Shown: piece by piece, positions 10,280-20,861 of the stretch
Layout: every line of letters begins with the position of its first letter
Position numbering within the stretch: the stretch's first letter is position 1
From: Priapulus caudatus
Lineage: Eukaryota > Priapulida > Priapulimorpha > Priapulimorphida > Priapulidae
Direction: 5' to 3'
DNA length: 28,398 nt
Assembly: GCF_000485595.1 (NCBI RefSeq)
Contig: NW_014577191.1
Coordinates: 262,375-290,772 of the forward strand
The notes under the pieces: generated by a model
The model's input: the letters and a program-made list of their open reading frames with translations, nothing else
Databases searched by the model: none
What the model was told of the DNA's origin: nothing
Translations under genes and position numbers: made by a program

Positions 10280-10299
10280 CTGCAAACAGAGTAACAGCG
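10280..10299 (-). other. Splice acceptor of the allatostatin-C-like exon
   Basis: Read on the minus strand, a pyrimidine-rich stretch (CTGTTACTCTGTTTGCAG) directly precedes the codon GAC that opens the neuropeptide exon. The in-frame sequence further upstream has no convincing Met or signal peptide, which supports an intron here. A GTAAGG donor-like site at 10389-10394 would give a 115-nt intron, but the frame before it has no start codon, so that pairing is unproven. Confidence 0.6.
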
Positions 10300-10400
10300 A
10301 CGCATCGTGAAGAGAGGATCGAGTCAGAGCGTTCGAGTAAAAACCGAGCACGCGAATCACGCCAAGGCGAGAGCGACGCCTTCGTCGTCCTTACCGCGCA

Positions 10401-10406
10401 TATATA
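10401..10406 (-). promoter_or_regulatory. TATA-like motif upstream of the neuropeptide exon
   Basis: The minus strand reads CGGTATATATGCGCGG, a TATA-like core in GC-rich flanks. It lies about 120 nt before the neuropeptide exon. It could be a promoter element or chance. The only nearby downstream ATG (ending at 10303) is out of frame with the neuropeptide, so a start there would not express it. Confidence 0.2.
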
Positions 10407-10599
10407 CCGCAGCCGACGTTTAAAACACGCGTTATACGGTCCGTTGTCTTCCTTTACCGACTGATTTTTCAGCGTCTGAGGTGATTTTTAATATTGGCGG
10501 CGGTCCCGCGCGTGTTTCGGCCGGGCTTTCTCATTTGCAAGTTAACCGCAGACACACAAACTGATACGTGCGTTAAGTGACGCTGAGTGTAAGAGAGGA

Positions 10600-10803
10600 A
10601 GTCATGCTCGCACACACGCCACTACATCCGTCGTCTAACAATACGCAAACACGCACGTAGGCACGCATAGACGCACACTAACACGCGCGTATGCACGCGA
10701 ACACGCTAACACGTCAGCAAGGAAGCACGCACGCACGCAGACACGTATGTACGCGCACTATAACACACACGCATGGACGAACGCACGCAAACACGCACGC
10801 AAG
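10600..10803. repeat. Degenerate ACACGCACG repeat
   Basis: Imperfect units of 8-12 bp built on CACGC (for example ACACGCACG, CACGCATAGACG, ACACGCTAACACG). It sits upstream of the neuropeptide exon on that gene's strand. Confidence 0.75.
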
Positions 10804-10899
10804 CAATAGAGAACGTCGCTTAGCGAAATCGTTAAGGCGAGAGAAATTATTAGGAACGGCGAGAACTAGAGAGAATGCCGTGACGACAGGTCTGTGCAT

Positions 10900-11121
10900 G
10901 AATTTATACTGTCTGAGTTGAGACAATTCGATATTCGCCGCCCCTTTGCTTCCCCTAGCCGCCGCTGACGCCGCCACCGCCACCGACACCGACACTTCTA
11001 GAGTGTTTTCCGCCGGCTTGACAATCGGTAACGCTGCATGCGTCGTGCCCCGGAGCAAGTAACGCGCAACCAGTGCCAGTAATTCCCAAACGCCCTTCTC
11101 GTTTGGCATGGGTTGTCTCTC
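10900..11121 (-). other. Exon-like segment upstream of the neuropeptide exon
   Basis: After a possible acceptor (branch-like CTAAC, CCCTTCTCG, ending ATGTCACAG at 11122-11130), the minus strand reads NEKGVWELLALVARYLLRG then THAALPIVKPAENTL. An amphipathic spacer is common in neuropeptide precursors, so this could be an upstream exon of the same gene. I see no good phase-0 donor, and the frame runs on into Ala/Val repeats and then the CACG repeat. Doubtful. Confidence 0.2.
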
Positions 11122-11130
11122 CTGTGACAT

Positions 11131-11395
11131 CTTACGAAACGAGAAGGGTTTAGGTCAAGTTAGCCACGATGTGTTGACCGTTAACTAACGTGTGCCTATG
11201 AAGTTAGCCGACCTTCGTTTCCTTTAACTCGTTAAGGCTAAAGTCGAGCAGCTATAAGTATACTATACTAGTAATATAAGGTAATATAAGTATATACCGT
11301 GAATCACCCGATCATCAGTCGATCGTCGCGTGACAAACTCCAGCTGCCTTTCCCCCATGCGCTACCCATGTTTACGACCGACTAGTGTTGTGAGC
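11131..11395. other. Unique sequence, nothing recognised
   Basis: I see no gene or repeat beyond short TATAAG-type echoes (GTAATATAAGGTAATATAAG near 11271-11290). Confidence 0.4.
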
Positions 11396-11455
11396 AATAT
11401 ATATATACAATATCTAATATATATATTATATATAATATATATATATATACATATA
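11396..11455. repeat. AT-rich TA repeat
   Basis: An imperfect TATA tract with self-complementary halves, able to extrude as a cruciform. Confidence 0.85.
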
Positions 11456-11885
11456 TAGATAAAAAAACGAACTTTGTCTATGCATTCCCCCATTTATTGA
11501 TTTCGGACCCCCAAAATACTCGGCATATTTATTTTTTTCTACGCAATTCTACGTGATAGATACGCACGAACGATATTTAATATATGTGTGTTGAATATGC
11601 AAATATGTTAAATAAGCTGTACAACTATATGCAAATACTGATAATGCTCTATCAGAATGCATTGCAAAATGTAAAAAGTGCTATGATGTAAACATGCATA
11701 TACTGATCACTTCACCTAATCCGATTTGACTATAAACTTAATTAATCACTTTAAAAATTTAAAGTAAGTAAATTAAATAAGATACACAGCAATTACAACA
11801 CACGCTAATGAAATAATGAATCATCTACGTTTTCGCATGATCTTTCCTTGACAAAATACGTTGGCGCCAAAAAAGGGTGAAGAAG
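11456..11885. other. AT-rich unique sequence
   Basis: No gene seen. AT-rich DNA with short echoes such as TATGCAAATA. Confidence 0.4.
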
Positions 11886-11886
11886 A

Positions 11887-12123
11887 GTGAACAAGAGACA
11901 TAGAGAAAGAGGCAGAACGGAAGAGAGAGCGCGCGCACGCGGAGAGAAAAGAGAGCTGGAGAGAGACATACAGAGAAAGGAGAGAGAAAAGAGAGCGAAA
12001 GAGAGAGAAAGAACGAGAGAGAGAAAGAGAGAGAGAGAGAGAAAGAAAGAGAGAGAGAGAGAGCGAGAGAGAGCGAGAGAAAGAGAGAGAGAGATGGAGA
12101 GAGATAGAGGGGGAGAGAGAGAT
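11887..12123. repeat. GA-rich polypurine microsatellite
   Basis: An imperfect GAGA tract on the plus strand. Arg/Glu and Ser/Leu frames across it are artefacts. Long polypurine runs can form triplex DNA and, in flies, bind GAGA factor; function here is unknown. Confidence 0.95.
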
Positions 12124-12587
12124 AAGCTAGTATAAGCCATGCAGTATAAGGCAGTATATAAGGGAATATGTTGCCATTAGTCCAGCATGTGACGCGGGCC
12201 GAGAGTAGTATTAATCAACCCTCTGGCTGATCGCCTGATTATCTTCTAACTAGGATATATATAACTATCTATGTATGTATCTATCTATGTCTCTCTTTCT
12301 CTCTCTTTCTCTCTATTATATATATACACTACAATCGCGCTGTCGCTCCCCAAGCGACGTAGCGGTCACACATCTGACAGTGACAGGCCGTAGCTAAGCT
12401 GTAAAGCTGTAACCTCTGTTAGCTTGGCCGTAATCAGGCCACCGCAGACTGACAGATTGCCGTAGGGGACAAGACAAGGATATAAAGCCGTGTTCTGCCT
12501 ACAACTCTTTGATTACTTCTTGAATAACATAATGACTTGACAGGTGACACACTGACAAAGATGTTCAAGGCTGACGGGCCATGTAAT

Positions 12588-12819
12588 ATGCACACACACA
12601 CACACATCACACACACCCACAAATCACACACACACACACACAACACACAACACGACACACACACCCACACATCACACACACACACACGACACACACACAC
12701 AACACAACACGGACACCACACACCACATTACACAACACACACACGACACACACACACACACACACGATCACACAAAACACGTACACACACACCAACATCA
12801 CCATCACACACATAGCATC

Positions 12820-12856
<37 letters not shown>

Positions 12857-13082
12857 CATACACACACACACACTCCACACACACACAACACACATACACA
12901 ACACACTTCATCACACGACCACACACACACAAACACACACACACAACACACAACAACACAACACCATCACACACACACACACAAACACACATGACACATC
13001 ACACACACACACCCAATCACACACACACACACGCCAACCACGCACACCACGCACACACACAGCACATGCACACACAACAAAC
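12588..13082. repeat. Imperfect AC microsatellite array, about 0.5 kb
   Basis: Nearly all AC on the plus strand, interrupted by AACAC, ATCACAC, CGACAC and CCAC variants. The many interruptions suggest an old array. A TA-rich palindromic tract (13093-13130) follows. Confidence 0.95.
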
Positions 13083-13520
13083 ACATGTTGGTATATATAT
13101 ACTATAATATATATTATATATATTATATATTAAATACAGCTGCAGCCCTAGCGGAATGTAATGTAGTATGAAAGTGAGTTGCGAGGCGTCGCTTAACACA
13201 ACCCGGCCGTTGGCCGCTACGTTCACACGCTCACACGTTTGCTGTTGACCAGGTATCGCGTGCATTTGCGTCTATTCGTCAGTCACGTCGGTCGTGCAGG
13301 ACCAGTATATTAATTTAGTCACCGTTTATATTTAATTTTTATTAATTTGTATTAATTCTACTGGCGTATATGTAATTATCTATGGCGCTTGAATACGCGG
13401 TTGCCGCTTAGGTGTTGATATTTCGCTTCCGAGTACTGTTCAGGTGGTTATCCTCGTCTTGTATTCGCCTGTTCTTGATAGGGTGCGCCTTTTTTTTTTC
13501 AAATAAAAAAGTTTTTTTTC

Positions 13521-13682
13521 AGTAGGGCTCCCTTCTCTTCGGCCCTGTCATTTTTAGGGTTAGGTCTTGCTTCCTTCATCTCCGTACTGTCAGGATACGT
13601 CGCATTTGTGTCATCCCTGTACGGTCAGGAATACGCACTCTCTTTCTTACATCCCTGTACTTCTAGGGACTAGGTTTTCTTT
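13521..13682. repeat. Degenerate repeat with CCCTGTAC/AGGG motif
   Basis: Four diverged units of roughly 35-45 bp share a CCCTGT(AC) start and a TAGGG or CAGGA(A)TACG end, near 13525, 13566, 13609 and 13641. Phasing is uncertain. Confidence 0.45.
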
Positions 13683-13689
13683 ATTATGG

Positions 13690-14165
13690 GAGAAAGTCAC
13701 ACGTTGCGCTATTGTTAATCACTCACGAAAATGAACATTAGCGGGAGCATATCGAGTAGAGCTGTGTCGTGTTCATTTGTAACGTAATTATGGTAATGTA
13801 ATACAGCATATCGACCTGCGCTGCTAAAGATATCATGCGCGAGTGCCCGGCCGCGACTGGTTTCCGGTGGCGCTACACCATCTAGGCTACATCATCGCCG
13901 CGGCCGGGTCGTGTTCTCGCGTCCATCAAATGGGCAATCATACCACCCGCCGCTCGCTCCGTCAATGAAACAGTGCGCGCATTGGGATTTCCATCGCGAT
14001 CGATAAAGCGACGAAATAATGGAAGTTAGCTGGCCCGGCGATCGCTCACGTCGTCCCGCGCGGCAGGCGGGCGGCAGAGTCGCGGGCCGCGAAGGAGATA
14101 TATATAGTATATATATACAGCTTCCTTGATGTTTGCGCATTCTTATCCAATATATTCAATTAGGC
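13690..14165. other. Unique sequence, GC-rich toward the end
   Basis: No gene supported. An 82-codon minus frame (13892-14140) has unremarkable composition and no splice support. A TA tract lies at about 14097-14115. Confidence 0.35.
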
Positions 14166-14213
14166 ATAGTATACGCCTAACTTATTTCGGATGGAGCAGG
14201 TGATAAGCCTCAT

Positions 14214-14777
14214 GTTAGGTTGTGTATGTAGGATCTGCCATAGGTTAGGTGTGTATGTAGGATTGCCTAGTAGTTAGGTTGTGTATGGAGGATTCCATAG
14301 CTTAGCCGTGTATGTGGGTTGCCATAGTTAGCGCCTGTATGTAGGTATCCTGCATAGTTAAGCGTGTATGTAGGATTGCCTATTAGCGCTGTATGTAGGA
14401 TCTGCACATAGTTGTAGCCGCTGTGAGTAGGATCTGCATATTTAGCCGCTGTATGTGGGATCGCATAGTTACGCGTGTATGTAGGATCTGCCATTAGTTA
14501 GGTGTGCTATGTAGGATCTGCATAGTTAGCGTGTATTGTACGATCTGCCACATGTAGCCGTGTATGTGGGATCTGCCATAGTTAGCCGTGTATGTAGGAT
14601 CTGCCATAGTTAGCCGTGTATGTGGGATCTGCCATAGTTAGCCGTGTATGTAGGATCTGCCATAGTTAGGTGTTTATGTAGGGATCTGCCATAGTTAGCC
14701 GTGCATGTGGGATCTGCAGTCGTTAGCTGTATATGTGGGATCCGCCGTCGCTAGTCGTATATGCGGAATTTGCTGTC
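14214..14777. repeat. 28-bp minisatellite, about 20 copies
   Basis: Consensus GTTAGCCGTGTATGTAGGAT then CTGCCATA. Units at about 14553-14665 are nearly identical and exactly 28 bp; units before 14550 carry many single-base indels, and the last three drift (GTCGTTAGC, GTCGCTAGTC, GTCGTTAC). The array runs directly into module Y copy B. The minus-strand Tyr/Asn/His/Thr frame is an artefact of the repeat. Confidence 0.9.
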
Positions 14778-16063
14778 GTTACTCAGAACGATCCTGTTGC
14801 GCCATAGGCATCCTTAGGCCACCGTAAAATGGGGAAACGTGGGCGAAACCTTCGTGACTGTTCGCAAGATCGACACGATGGAAGTGTTTCGGCGCGAGAG
14901 CCGACTGCTACTCGTGGGCTGTCAATTGCTGTCAACGGACGTTCCGCGTGTATCGGAGTGGATGCGTGTATCCGGTGTGTTGACACTGTTGCGAGTTACG
15001 TGCAGCCGTAGCAGGGAAGATCCAGCACTATACCTCAACTCGCACAGTATTACGTGACATATAATCTCGTCGCTCCGTCTTATTTCGCTGGTTTAATCTT
15101 CGCGAAAGCGCGCGTATGGTAAAAAACGTGTTTAACGAGGCCGCGTTTACGATTTGAGAGACAGCTTTTCGGAGAAGAAGTCGTCACCGACGCCTGACCC
15201 ACTGGCGTTGGCGGCTAATCGTGCTATCTGAGCAAGAACAGCCACTAAAACTCTCGGCACACATGGGTGAATTTTCAAGAGCAGAATCACTCGGAATGTC
15301 ATGCAAGTGCGTGGTAAAAGGTATAACTAGCGGGCAGACGAGAAATTGTTAGCGATTGACCGCCATCTAATGTTCACGTCAATGCATGTGGTCTATTGTT
15401 CACGCTTTCTGCACGTCATTCGCACTTTTAGTAGAGTACGTCTAACAGGTGGCTGCTTGGTTAATAGCGTAGCGCGTAATAAACGTGCTTTTGCGACGCA
15501 GTCCGACACAATTCTATGACCAAGCTATACCGGATATCGATTAACACCGTAACGCGTCTAATCAAAAACGCGGATCTAAATTGCTAATACAGAAAAAGGC
15601 AAACAACAGTCACCGCCATCAGCAGACGCGTCCGGCTCGGCTCGGAACATTTCTCGCCACGCACGCACCAGCAAACGCACGCCACGCCTGCTAGATAAAT
15701 TCTACTCTATGAATGTTTGCGTTAGTAGGTTATTAGGTGCGACCATACGATCTCGAAATACCACTGGGGATTTAATAAATACATGGCCTCCCTCATCAAC
15801 ACTGAGCGCAATAGCAGCCTAGCGCAGCATGTGGCGCTGACTTGCAGAATTAATCTAACTCGCCAGATGAGGGCGACGTTGACGATGACGATGACGATAT
15901 AGATGATGTGATGCATCCTCATCCCGTGACCACTGGCGCAGCTGTCATGGTGGGTGGTGTGGCAAATAAGGCAGTTTTGCGGGTGGCCCTTCAAGCATCG
16001 CGACGCGAGTCCACCCACCCTGCAGGCGCGTGTTTGGTTTACACGCCGATCTAGGCGCATGGC

Positions 16064-16086
16064 ATTAACCTTGTCACAAGGTTAAT
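16064..16086. promoter_or_regulatory. 23-bp perfect palindrome in Y, copy B
   Basis: Same 11-nt arms and central C as at 7311-7333. Here the arms extend to 13 nt each (16062-16088, outer GC/GC). Confidence 0.55.
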
Positions 16087-16224
16087 GCGCGGAGCACTCC
16101 GCCACACATTGCCCCACCCACCCAGTACTAAACAACTAAATTTAATCTTAACTTGTACGAACAGGAGCCTAAAGTATTAATCCCCTCTCTCGTTTTGTTT
16201 TGCCCTCGCTGGGTGCGATTGTAT

Positions 16225-16482
16225 TGCGTGTGTGTGTGCTGTGTGTGGTGTGTGTGTGTGGGTGTGTGTGTGTGTGTCATTGTGTGTGTGTATGTGTTAT
16301 GTGTATGCGTATGCTATGCGCATATGCGTGTGCATATGCGTGTGAGTGTGTATGTTGCATGTGTGCGTGCGCTGCGCGATCTGCTGTGTGTGTGGCTGTG
16401 TGTGTGCGTGTGTGTGTGTGTATGTGTGCTGATGTGTGTGTTGTGGTGTGTGTGTGCGTGGTGTGTGTGTGTGGTTGATGTG

Positions 16483-16529
<47 letters not shown>

Positions 16530-16536
16530 CACGTGC
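16225..16536. repeat. GT microsatellite ending Y, copy B
   Basis: Longer and more interrupted than its copy A counterpart, with GTGGT, GCTGTG and GTTGATG breaks and a final pure GT run at about 16483-16525. Confidence 0.9.
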
Positions 16537-16681
16537 ATGTATGTATGCTTTCCGTCACCTTTCTCTCGCTCTTGCGGACATGGTTTATTTTTTGTTCACG
16601 TCCTTACAATAAACAAATTGAAATTAGACACAAGTTATTGCATAGGCGGATACGCGCGTCTGATGGCCGAATGATTGGTCA
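16537..16681. other. Linker between Y and X in copy B
   Basis: About 145 bp with no counterpart next to either module edge in copy A. It contains AATAAA and no gene. In a circle model it would be the joint sequence. Confidence 0.6.
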
Positions 16682-17948
16682 GTCAAAAATGACTTACCAG
16701 TTGAAGTAATATACGCTAATCTTTAAAGATTATGCAACGCACGTATTAGGTGCTTCATATCTATTGCGGGTCTCAACAAGAAATCTCTGTGATTGCGCGG
16801 CAAAATGCTACGCCTCGGTTGAATCTGCACTTTCAACACGTGTTCATCCTAGCTGTTGGGTGTGAATTTAAAGCAATGTCTAAATCGGCGTTATGCTAAC
16901 TCCAACTGCGCGTTGCTTACACAGAGGTATATATATATTATTTCGCGGATTTCGAATAGAAACCTAGAATACTACAGAGTGTGTTACAGCCAAATAAAAT
17001 ACTCCCACCGGACTCTTGACTTCTTACCCCCAGAACACAAGTACTCTTACCCCATAATTATGGCCCCCATACTTACGCGACATCACACTCCTCCTACCGT
17101 CCGTCATGCGCCGTCAGCTCGTCACACAGTGTGATACGCGTGTTGCCATACGCTGTAAATTACAATCCGTTAACTACGACGTTATAACAGCTGTTCCTGC
17201 CTAGCAATCTATGGACAAATAGACATACGACATAAGAATTACGGCTGTCTATGACACTATTGCTCATAGGAAGACTTTTTCCATGACAAATATTCTAGTT
17301 TGATATGTGCTTCGTCGCATCAATAGGGTTTAGGAGCGCTATTATGACCACGCAAGCAGTGAATTCAGTCTTGTAAAGCGGCGTAACTTGACTACGCCAA
17401 TATTTGTCGTAAGGAGTGTCATAGGCAGAGCGTAGATGCGTAGGTCGTATTTGTTACAGAGGCAGCAAAATGTTGACGTATATAAAGAGAGACCATGTTG
17501 GCCTCTGTATGGCGTTACATTATTGTAGGCTACGACGGACCAGGGTGCGAAAAACCGAAAACAATCCGGCGACGAAAAGCAGGACGACCTCGTGTTAGTT
17601 TTCTGATGTAAATGCCGGAGCTTTGATTTACGGCACCGCTTCATTATACCGCTTGTTGAAAGACTTTCTTCTGTATATCGTACAATAGGCTTTCCACTCA
17701 CTGCGCTTCTACATCGCTTGCTTTGCCTAGTACATGCGATCATTTATGAGCATTGCCACCGTATCATTATGTGAGTCGCGGAGGAATCGCTAGGTGTTGT
17801 CCGCCAGTCACTTCATAATGAAGCGGGTGAAAGAGCGGGAGTCGGGAGGTTGGGAGAGCGTGTCCGGCGAACAAATGCTATTCATGATACTGGCTATAGC
17901 TTCCTCTCACTAACGACGGTTGTTTTAAGCCGATCCGGACGTTGCTGT
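16682..17948. repeat. Module X, copy B
   Basis: Matches 4861-6126 in the same orientation, from TCAAAAATGACTTACC to GATCCGGACGTTGCTGTG. As in Y copy B, differences are rich in one-base indels. The 133-codon minus frame at 17342-17743 has no equivalent in copy A and is rejected as a gene. Confidence 0.9.
17193..17469. mobile_element. MITE-like inverted-repeat element inside X, copy B
   Basis: Counterpart of 5355-5685 with the same terminal arms (GTTCCTGCCTAGC left; GTGTCATAGGCAG and TTTGTTACAGAGG on the right) but only one internal TATGACAAAT unit instead of two, so about 55 bp shorter. Confidence 0.55.
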
Positions 17949-18515
17949 GTACGACCCGACCGATCAGTAACACATACTTCCCTACAGCTTCACGTGTTCT
18001 TACACGCATGCGCGCATGCATATAATAATGCTATCTTTGGTACGTGTATGTGGGTGCGTGCATGTGTGAACCACTGACTGTTCACATGCACGCGCCACGC
18101 GTCCAGACCTCGTATCCGTAACCCAGCAATGAACCAACTATGCTGCTGCACTGGGTCGGATCATGAAGTATTCATATCGCTTACAATCTGATTATCGCCA
18201 TGCGTGCGTTCCACCTACCCACGTCACACTACCTACTTGCCTTGACACGGGCGGGTGTGGAGGCTAATGAATATGCCTTGTTAGATTCTAGCCTGAACCG
18301 TCGAATTAAGGAAGCATTCTATATAACGTAAACACGCGGGAATATGGTTACGCGCACGCATGCATGCGCGCACGCGCAAACGCGCACACGCACTTCCGCA
18401 TACGTCCGAAGAGCAGCGTGTCCGCATACACTCAGGCGTGCATGTCTGCGCGCCGTGTTAGAAGCCAAGAGTGATATCGGCTGCTCTTGCAACACACGTG
18501 ATCACTACCTGAGCA
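17949..18515. other. Unique sequence after the second module
   Basis: No gene seen. A short CACG/CGCG stretch lies at 18350-18395. Confidence 0.4.
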
Positions 18516-18519
18516 GCAA

Positions 18520-18572
18520 CGATATATATATATTATAATATATATTATATATTATATATATATATATATATA
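18520..18572. repeat. Palindromic TA repeat
   Basis: TATATA tracts broken by TATTATAATATATATTATA-type symmetry, able to fold back on itself. Confidence 0.85.
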
Positions 18573-18727
18573 GTAATGCTCATCAGCTAATTACGAGATT
18601 AAGCCGAGCTAGCTATCAATTTATTATACATAATTAAGCGTTACTTTGCGTGCCGCCGTGCACTCACATCACGCGTACTCAAGAAGTGAGGGAGAGAGAG
18701 CTGGAACAAGAGGCGTCGAGTGTTGCG

Positions 18728-18960
18728 CTATGTGTGTGGTGTGTGGGGTGTGCGCCGTGCGTGCGGTCGTGGTGCGTGCGTGCGTGTGTGTCGTGCGTGT
18801 GTATGTGTGTGGTATGTGTGTGTGGCGTATGTGTGTGGTTATATGCTATACTTGATGAGCGTGGGTCGTGTAGCTATGTGTGTGTATAATGTTATACTGT
18901 GGTATGTACGTGTCGGGCCGGTCGAGGTGTGTGCGTATGTGTGTGTTATATGCTTACGGG
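18728..18960. repeat. Degenerate GT/GTGCG repeat
   Basis: Interrupted GTGTGTGG and GTGCGTGC units. Cys/Val-rich frames across it are artefacts. Confidence 0.75.
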
Positions 18961-19324
18961 TGTATACGTGCGTCTATTCGGCGTGCGGAGAAGAAACGGC
19001 GAATGGAGGCGCGTCTATAGCTTCATCTGTAATAGATACGGCGGAGTGTGTCGATTTATTAAGCACGACTCTAATCATGCGATGTATGCATTGATCCTGA
19101 CGCATCTGGAGAATTTATCGCAAATACGATCGCGGGCATCAGCCGATTGCGTGCACTGCACACCACATCGCCCCCGCCGCGCGGATCTCACCCATTACAA
19201 CCCATTCGCCGCGCTACTGCGTTGTTACTCGGAGTAATTTCTGGCTCAAAATCCAACAGGTAGTATGACGTCCATTAGCAGCCTAATCTTTGTGGTTGGG
19301 GGTTAGGCGGCAGGTTCCGGATGT

Positions 19325-19925
19325 TGATGTCCGGGCGGGGGTGTTTGTGTGGGTGTGTTGTGGTGGGGCGTGGGGCGTGCGGCTGTGCGCGCGTGTGTGT
19401 GGTGGGGCGGGTGGGACGCGGGGGGGGAGGCGGGGAGGCTGCGTGGTGTGGTGTGTGTGTGTGTGTGGTGTGTTGGGGGTGGGATGTGGGTGTGTGGGTG
19501 TTTCTGTGTGTGCGGTGGGGGCTGCGGGGCGGCGGTGTGGTGTCGGGGGGGGGTGGGGGTGTTGGTGGTGCGCGGTGTGGGGGGGCGGTGTGTGTGTGCG
19601 TGTGTGTGTGTGTGTGGGCGGGGTGTATGTGTGTGTTGTGTGTTGTTGGGCGTAGTGTGTGGTGGCGCTGCGTGTGCGTGTGTGCGTTGGTGTGTGGTCG
19701 TGTATGTGTGTGTGTGTGTGGTGTGTGTGTGTGGTGTGTGTGCGTGGTGTGGTGCCTCGGCGTCCGGCGTGTGTGGTGTGTGTGTGAAGGCTGCGGGGCG
19801 GACCCATGAAGAGCGTGGTGGTGTGGTGTGTCTTGTGTGTGTGTGGATGCTGTGTGTGTGTGCGCGGCGCACGTGTGCGTGGTGTGTGTGGTGTGGCGTG
19901 CGCGGTTGTGTATGCGCGTGTTTTT
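19325..19925. repeat. GT/GGGT-rich block with G-quadruplex-type runs
   Basis: About 600 bp of G- and T-rich plus strand with very little A. Two stretches have closely spaced G-runs: 19404-19435 (GGGG, GGG, GGG, eight Gs, GGGG) and 19545-19559. Long frames on both strands (up to 252 codons, His/Thr/Pro or Cys/Val/Gly) are products of the repeat. Confidence 0.9.
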
Positions 19926-19974
19926 CGTGTGAAAAACTCCTGCGTGCTGAGGGACTTTGATGATGGTGACGCCG

Positions 19975-20655
19975 CGGAATAACGATATAATGCAGTGAGG
20001 GATAACAATAATAAATAAGCTAATATTATTCACTTATTCACTCCTGATAATAATAAAGCAGCGCTAATAGCCGTGGACAGGGCTGACAGACGATATGCTG
20101 TCGTCATGGCGCGGTGCTTCCCGCCATATGGCCATCTATGCTACTAATTGCTGCATTATCGCGTCTAAATCCCGCTATAGCGCGCCTGCAAAATGTGGAA
20201 AAAGTCTTCCCATTTACACTGATACGTCCTTTCGCAACTCGCGAGGCGTCTGTTAGCAAATGCAGAATTCCGACTAATAGAAAAAAATTCTTCGTCTGCG
20301 CTGACGATTTTCTTCTAGACGCGCTCTGCGAATTACCGACATCTAAAACGATACGGGCCAGCATACATAAGTAATACGCTTAATGTATACGCCTATATAA
20401 TTTAGCGCGAAATGTAGCCCCACTTCAGTTCGTCTAAAATGTATACGTCGTGAGCGGTGCGGATTCTGCTTATAGCGAAGCAGCTCCTCGCCGTAGTGTG
20501 AGTGGTGTGTGAGGGAGGGGGCGCGAGGAAGGTTGGGAGTGTGGTTATGCGTGATGAGGTCGGAGTAATCTCGGCTCGGGCGGGGTTAAGAGTCTGGGGC
20601 ATTATATATGCACGCGATAACTCGGCGTGTAGCCAAGGCTGCGCTTCCATTTCAC
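19975..20655. other. Unique sequence, no gene supported
   Basis: Overlapping 86-codon frames on opposite strands at 20104-20374 cannot both be real. Neither has a recognisable motif or clear splice context. Confidence 0.35.
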
Positions 20656-20657
20656 GC

Positions 20658-20682
20658 ATATATATATATATATATATATATA
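20658..20682. repeat. TA dinucleotide repeat
   Basis: A perfect TA run flanked on both sides by ATTTCACGCATA, that is, a duplicated 12-bp flank. Confidence 0.85.
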
Positions 20683-20794
20683 GTTCATTTCACGCATACA
20701 GAGCGCGCTACTAGAGAGGGCGGTCGGATTTGTTATCCGTGTCACAGGTATCGCGGGAATCGCGGTGCGAAGTTGTAGTAGAGCGCCGGAGCAC

Positions 20795-20861
20795 CATGTG
20801 TACGCCGGCCACCGCTGCCACCGCTGCGCTCTCCCCCTCCCCCACACGCGCGCTCGTGTGG
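20795..20861 (+). CDS. Possible short first coding exon
   Basis: CACCATGTGTACGCC gives a start in a fair context, and the frame (MCTPATAATAALSPSPTRALVW) ends at a textbook donor, TGG then GTAAGT (20862-20867). A longer frame is open from 20730. No partner exon was identified downstream, and Ala/Pro/Thr-rich sequence is easily produced by GC-rich DNA, so this is a weak call. Confidence 0.2.

Larger units (their letters stand above)
14783..16536. repeat. Module Y, copy B
   Basis: Matches 6128-7650 in the same orientation, from TCAGAACGATCCTGTTGCG to a GT microsatellite. Differences include many one-base insertions and deletions and about 50 nt extra at 15980-16030. Frames in this copy (14829-15057, and 15722-16060 minus) are not preserved in copy A, which argues against coding function. 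Confidence 0.9.

Noticed and set aside
10064-10294. Plus-strand 76-codon frame
   Set aside because: It is the antisense shadow of the neuropeptide exon.
14214-14777. CRISPR array or telomeric repeat
   Set aside because: The units are contiguous with no unique spacers, so it is not CRISPR. TTAGG appears only as part of some diverged 28-bp units, so it is not telomeric.
17342-17743. 133-codon minus frame in X copy B
   Set aside because: Absent from the homologous part of copy A; it arises from indels.
19275-20033. Long open frames (up to 252 codons) on both strands
   Set aside because: They are translations of the GT/GGGT repeat. Overlapping open frames on both strands with His/Thr/Pro or Cys/Val/Gly bias are typical of microsatellites.
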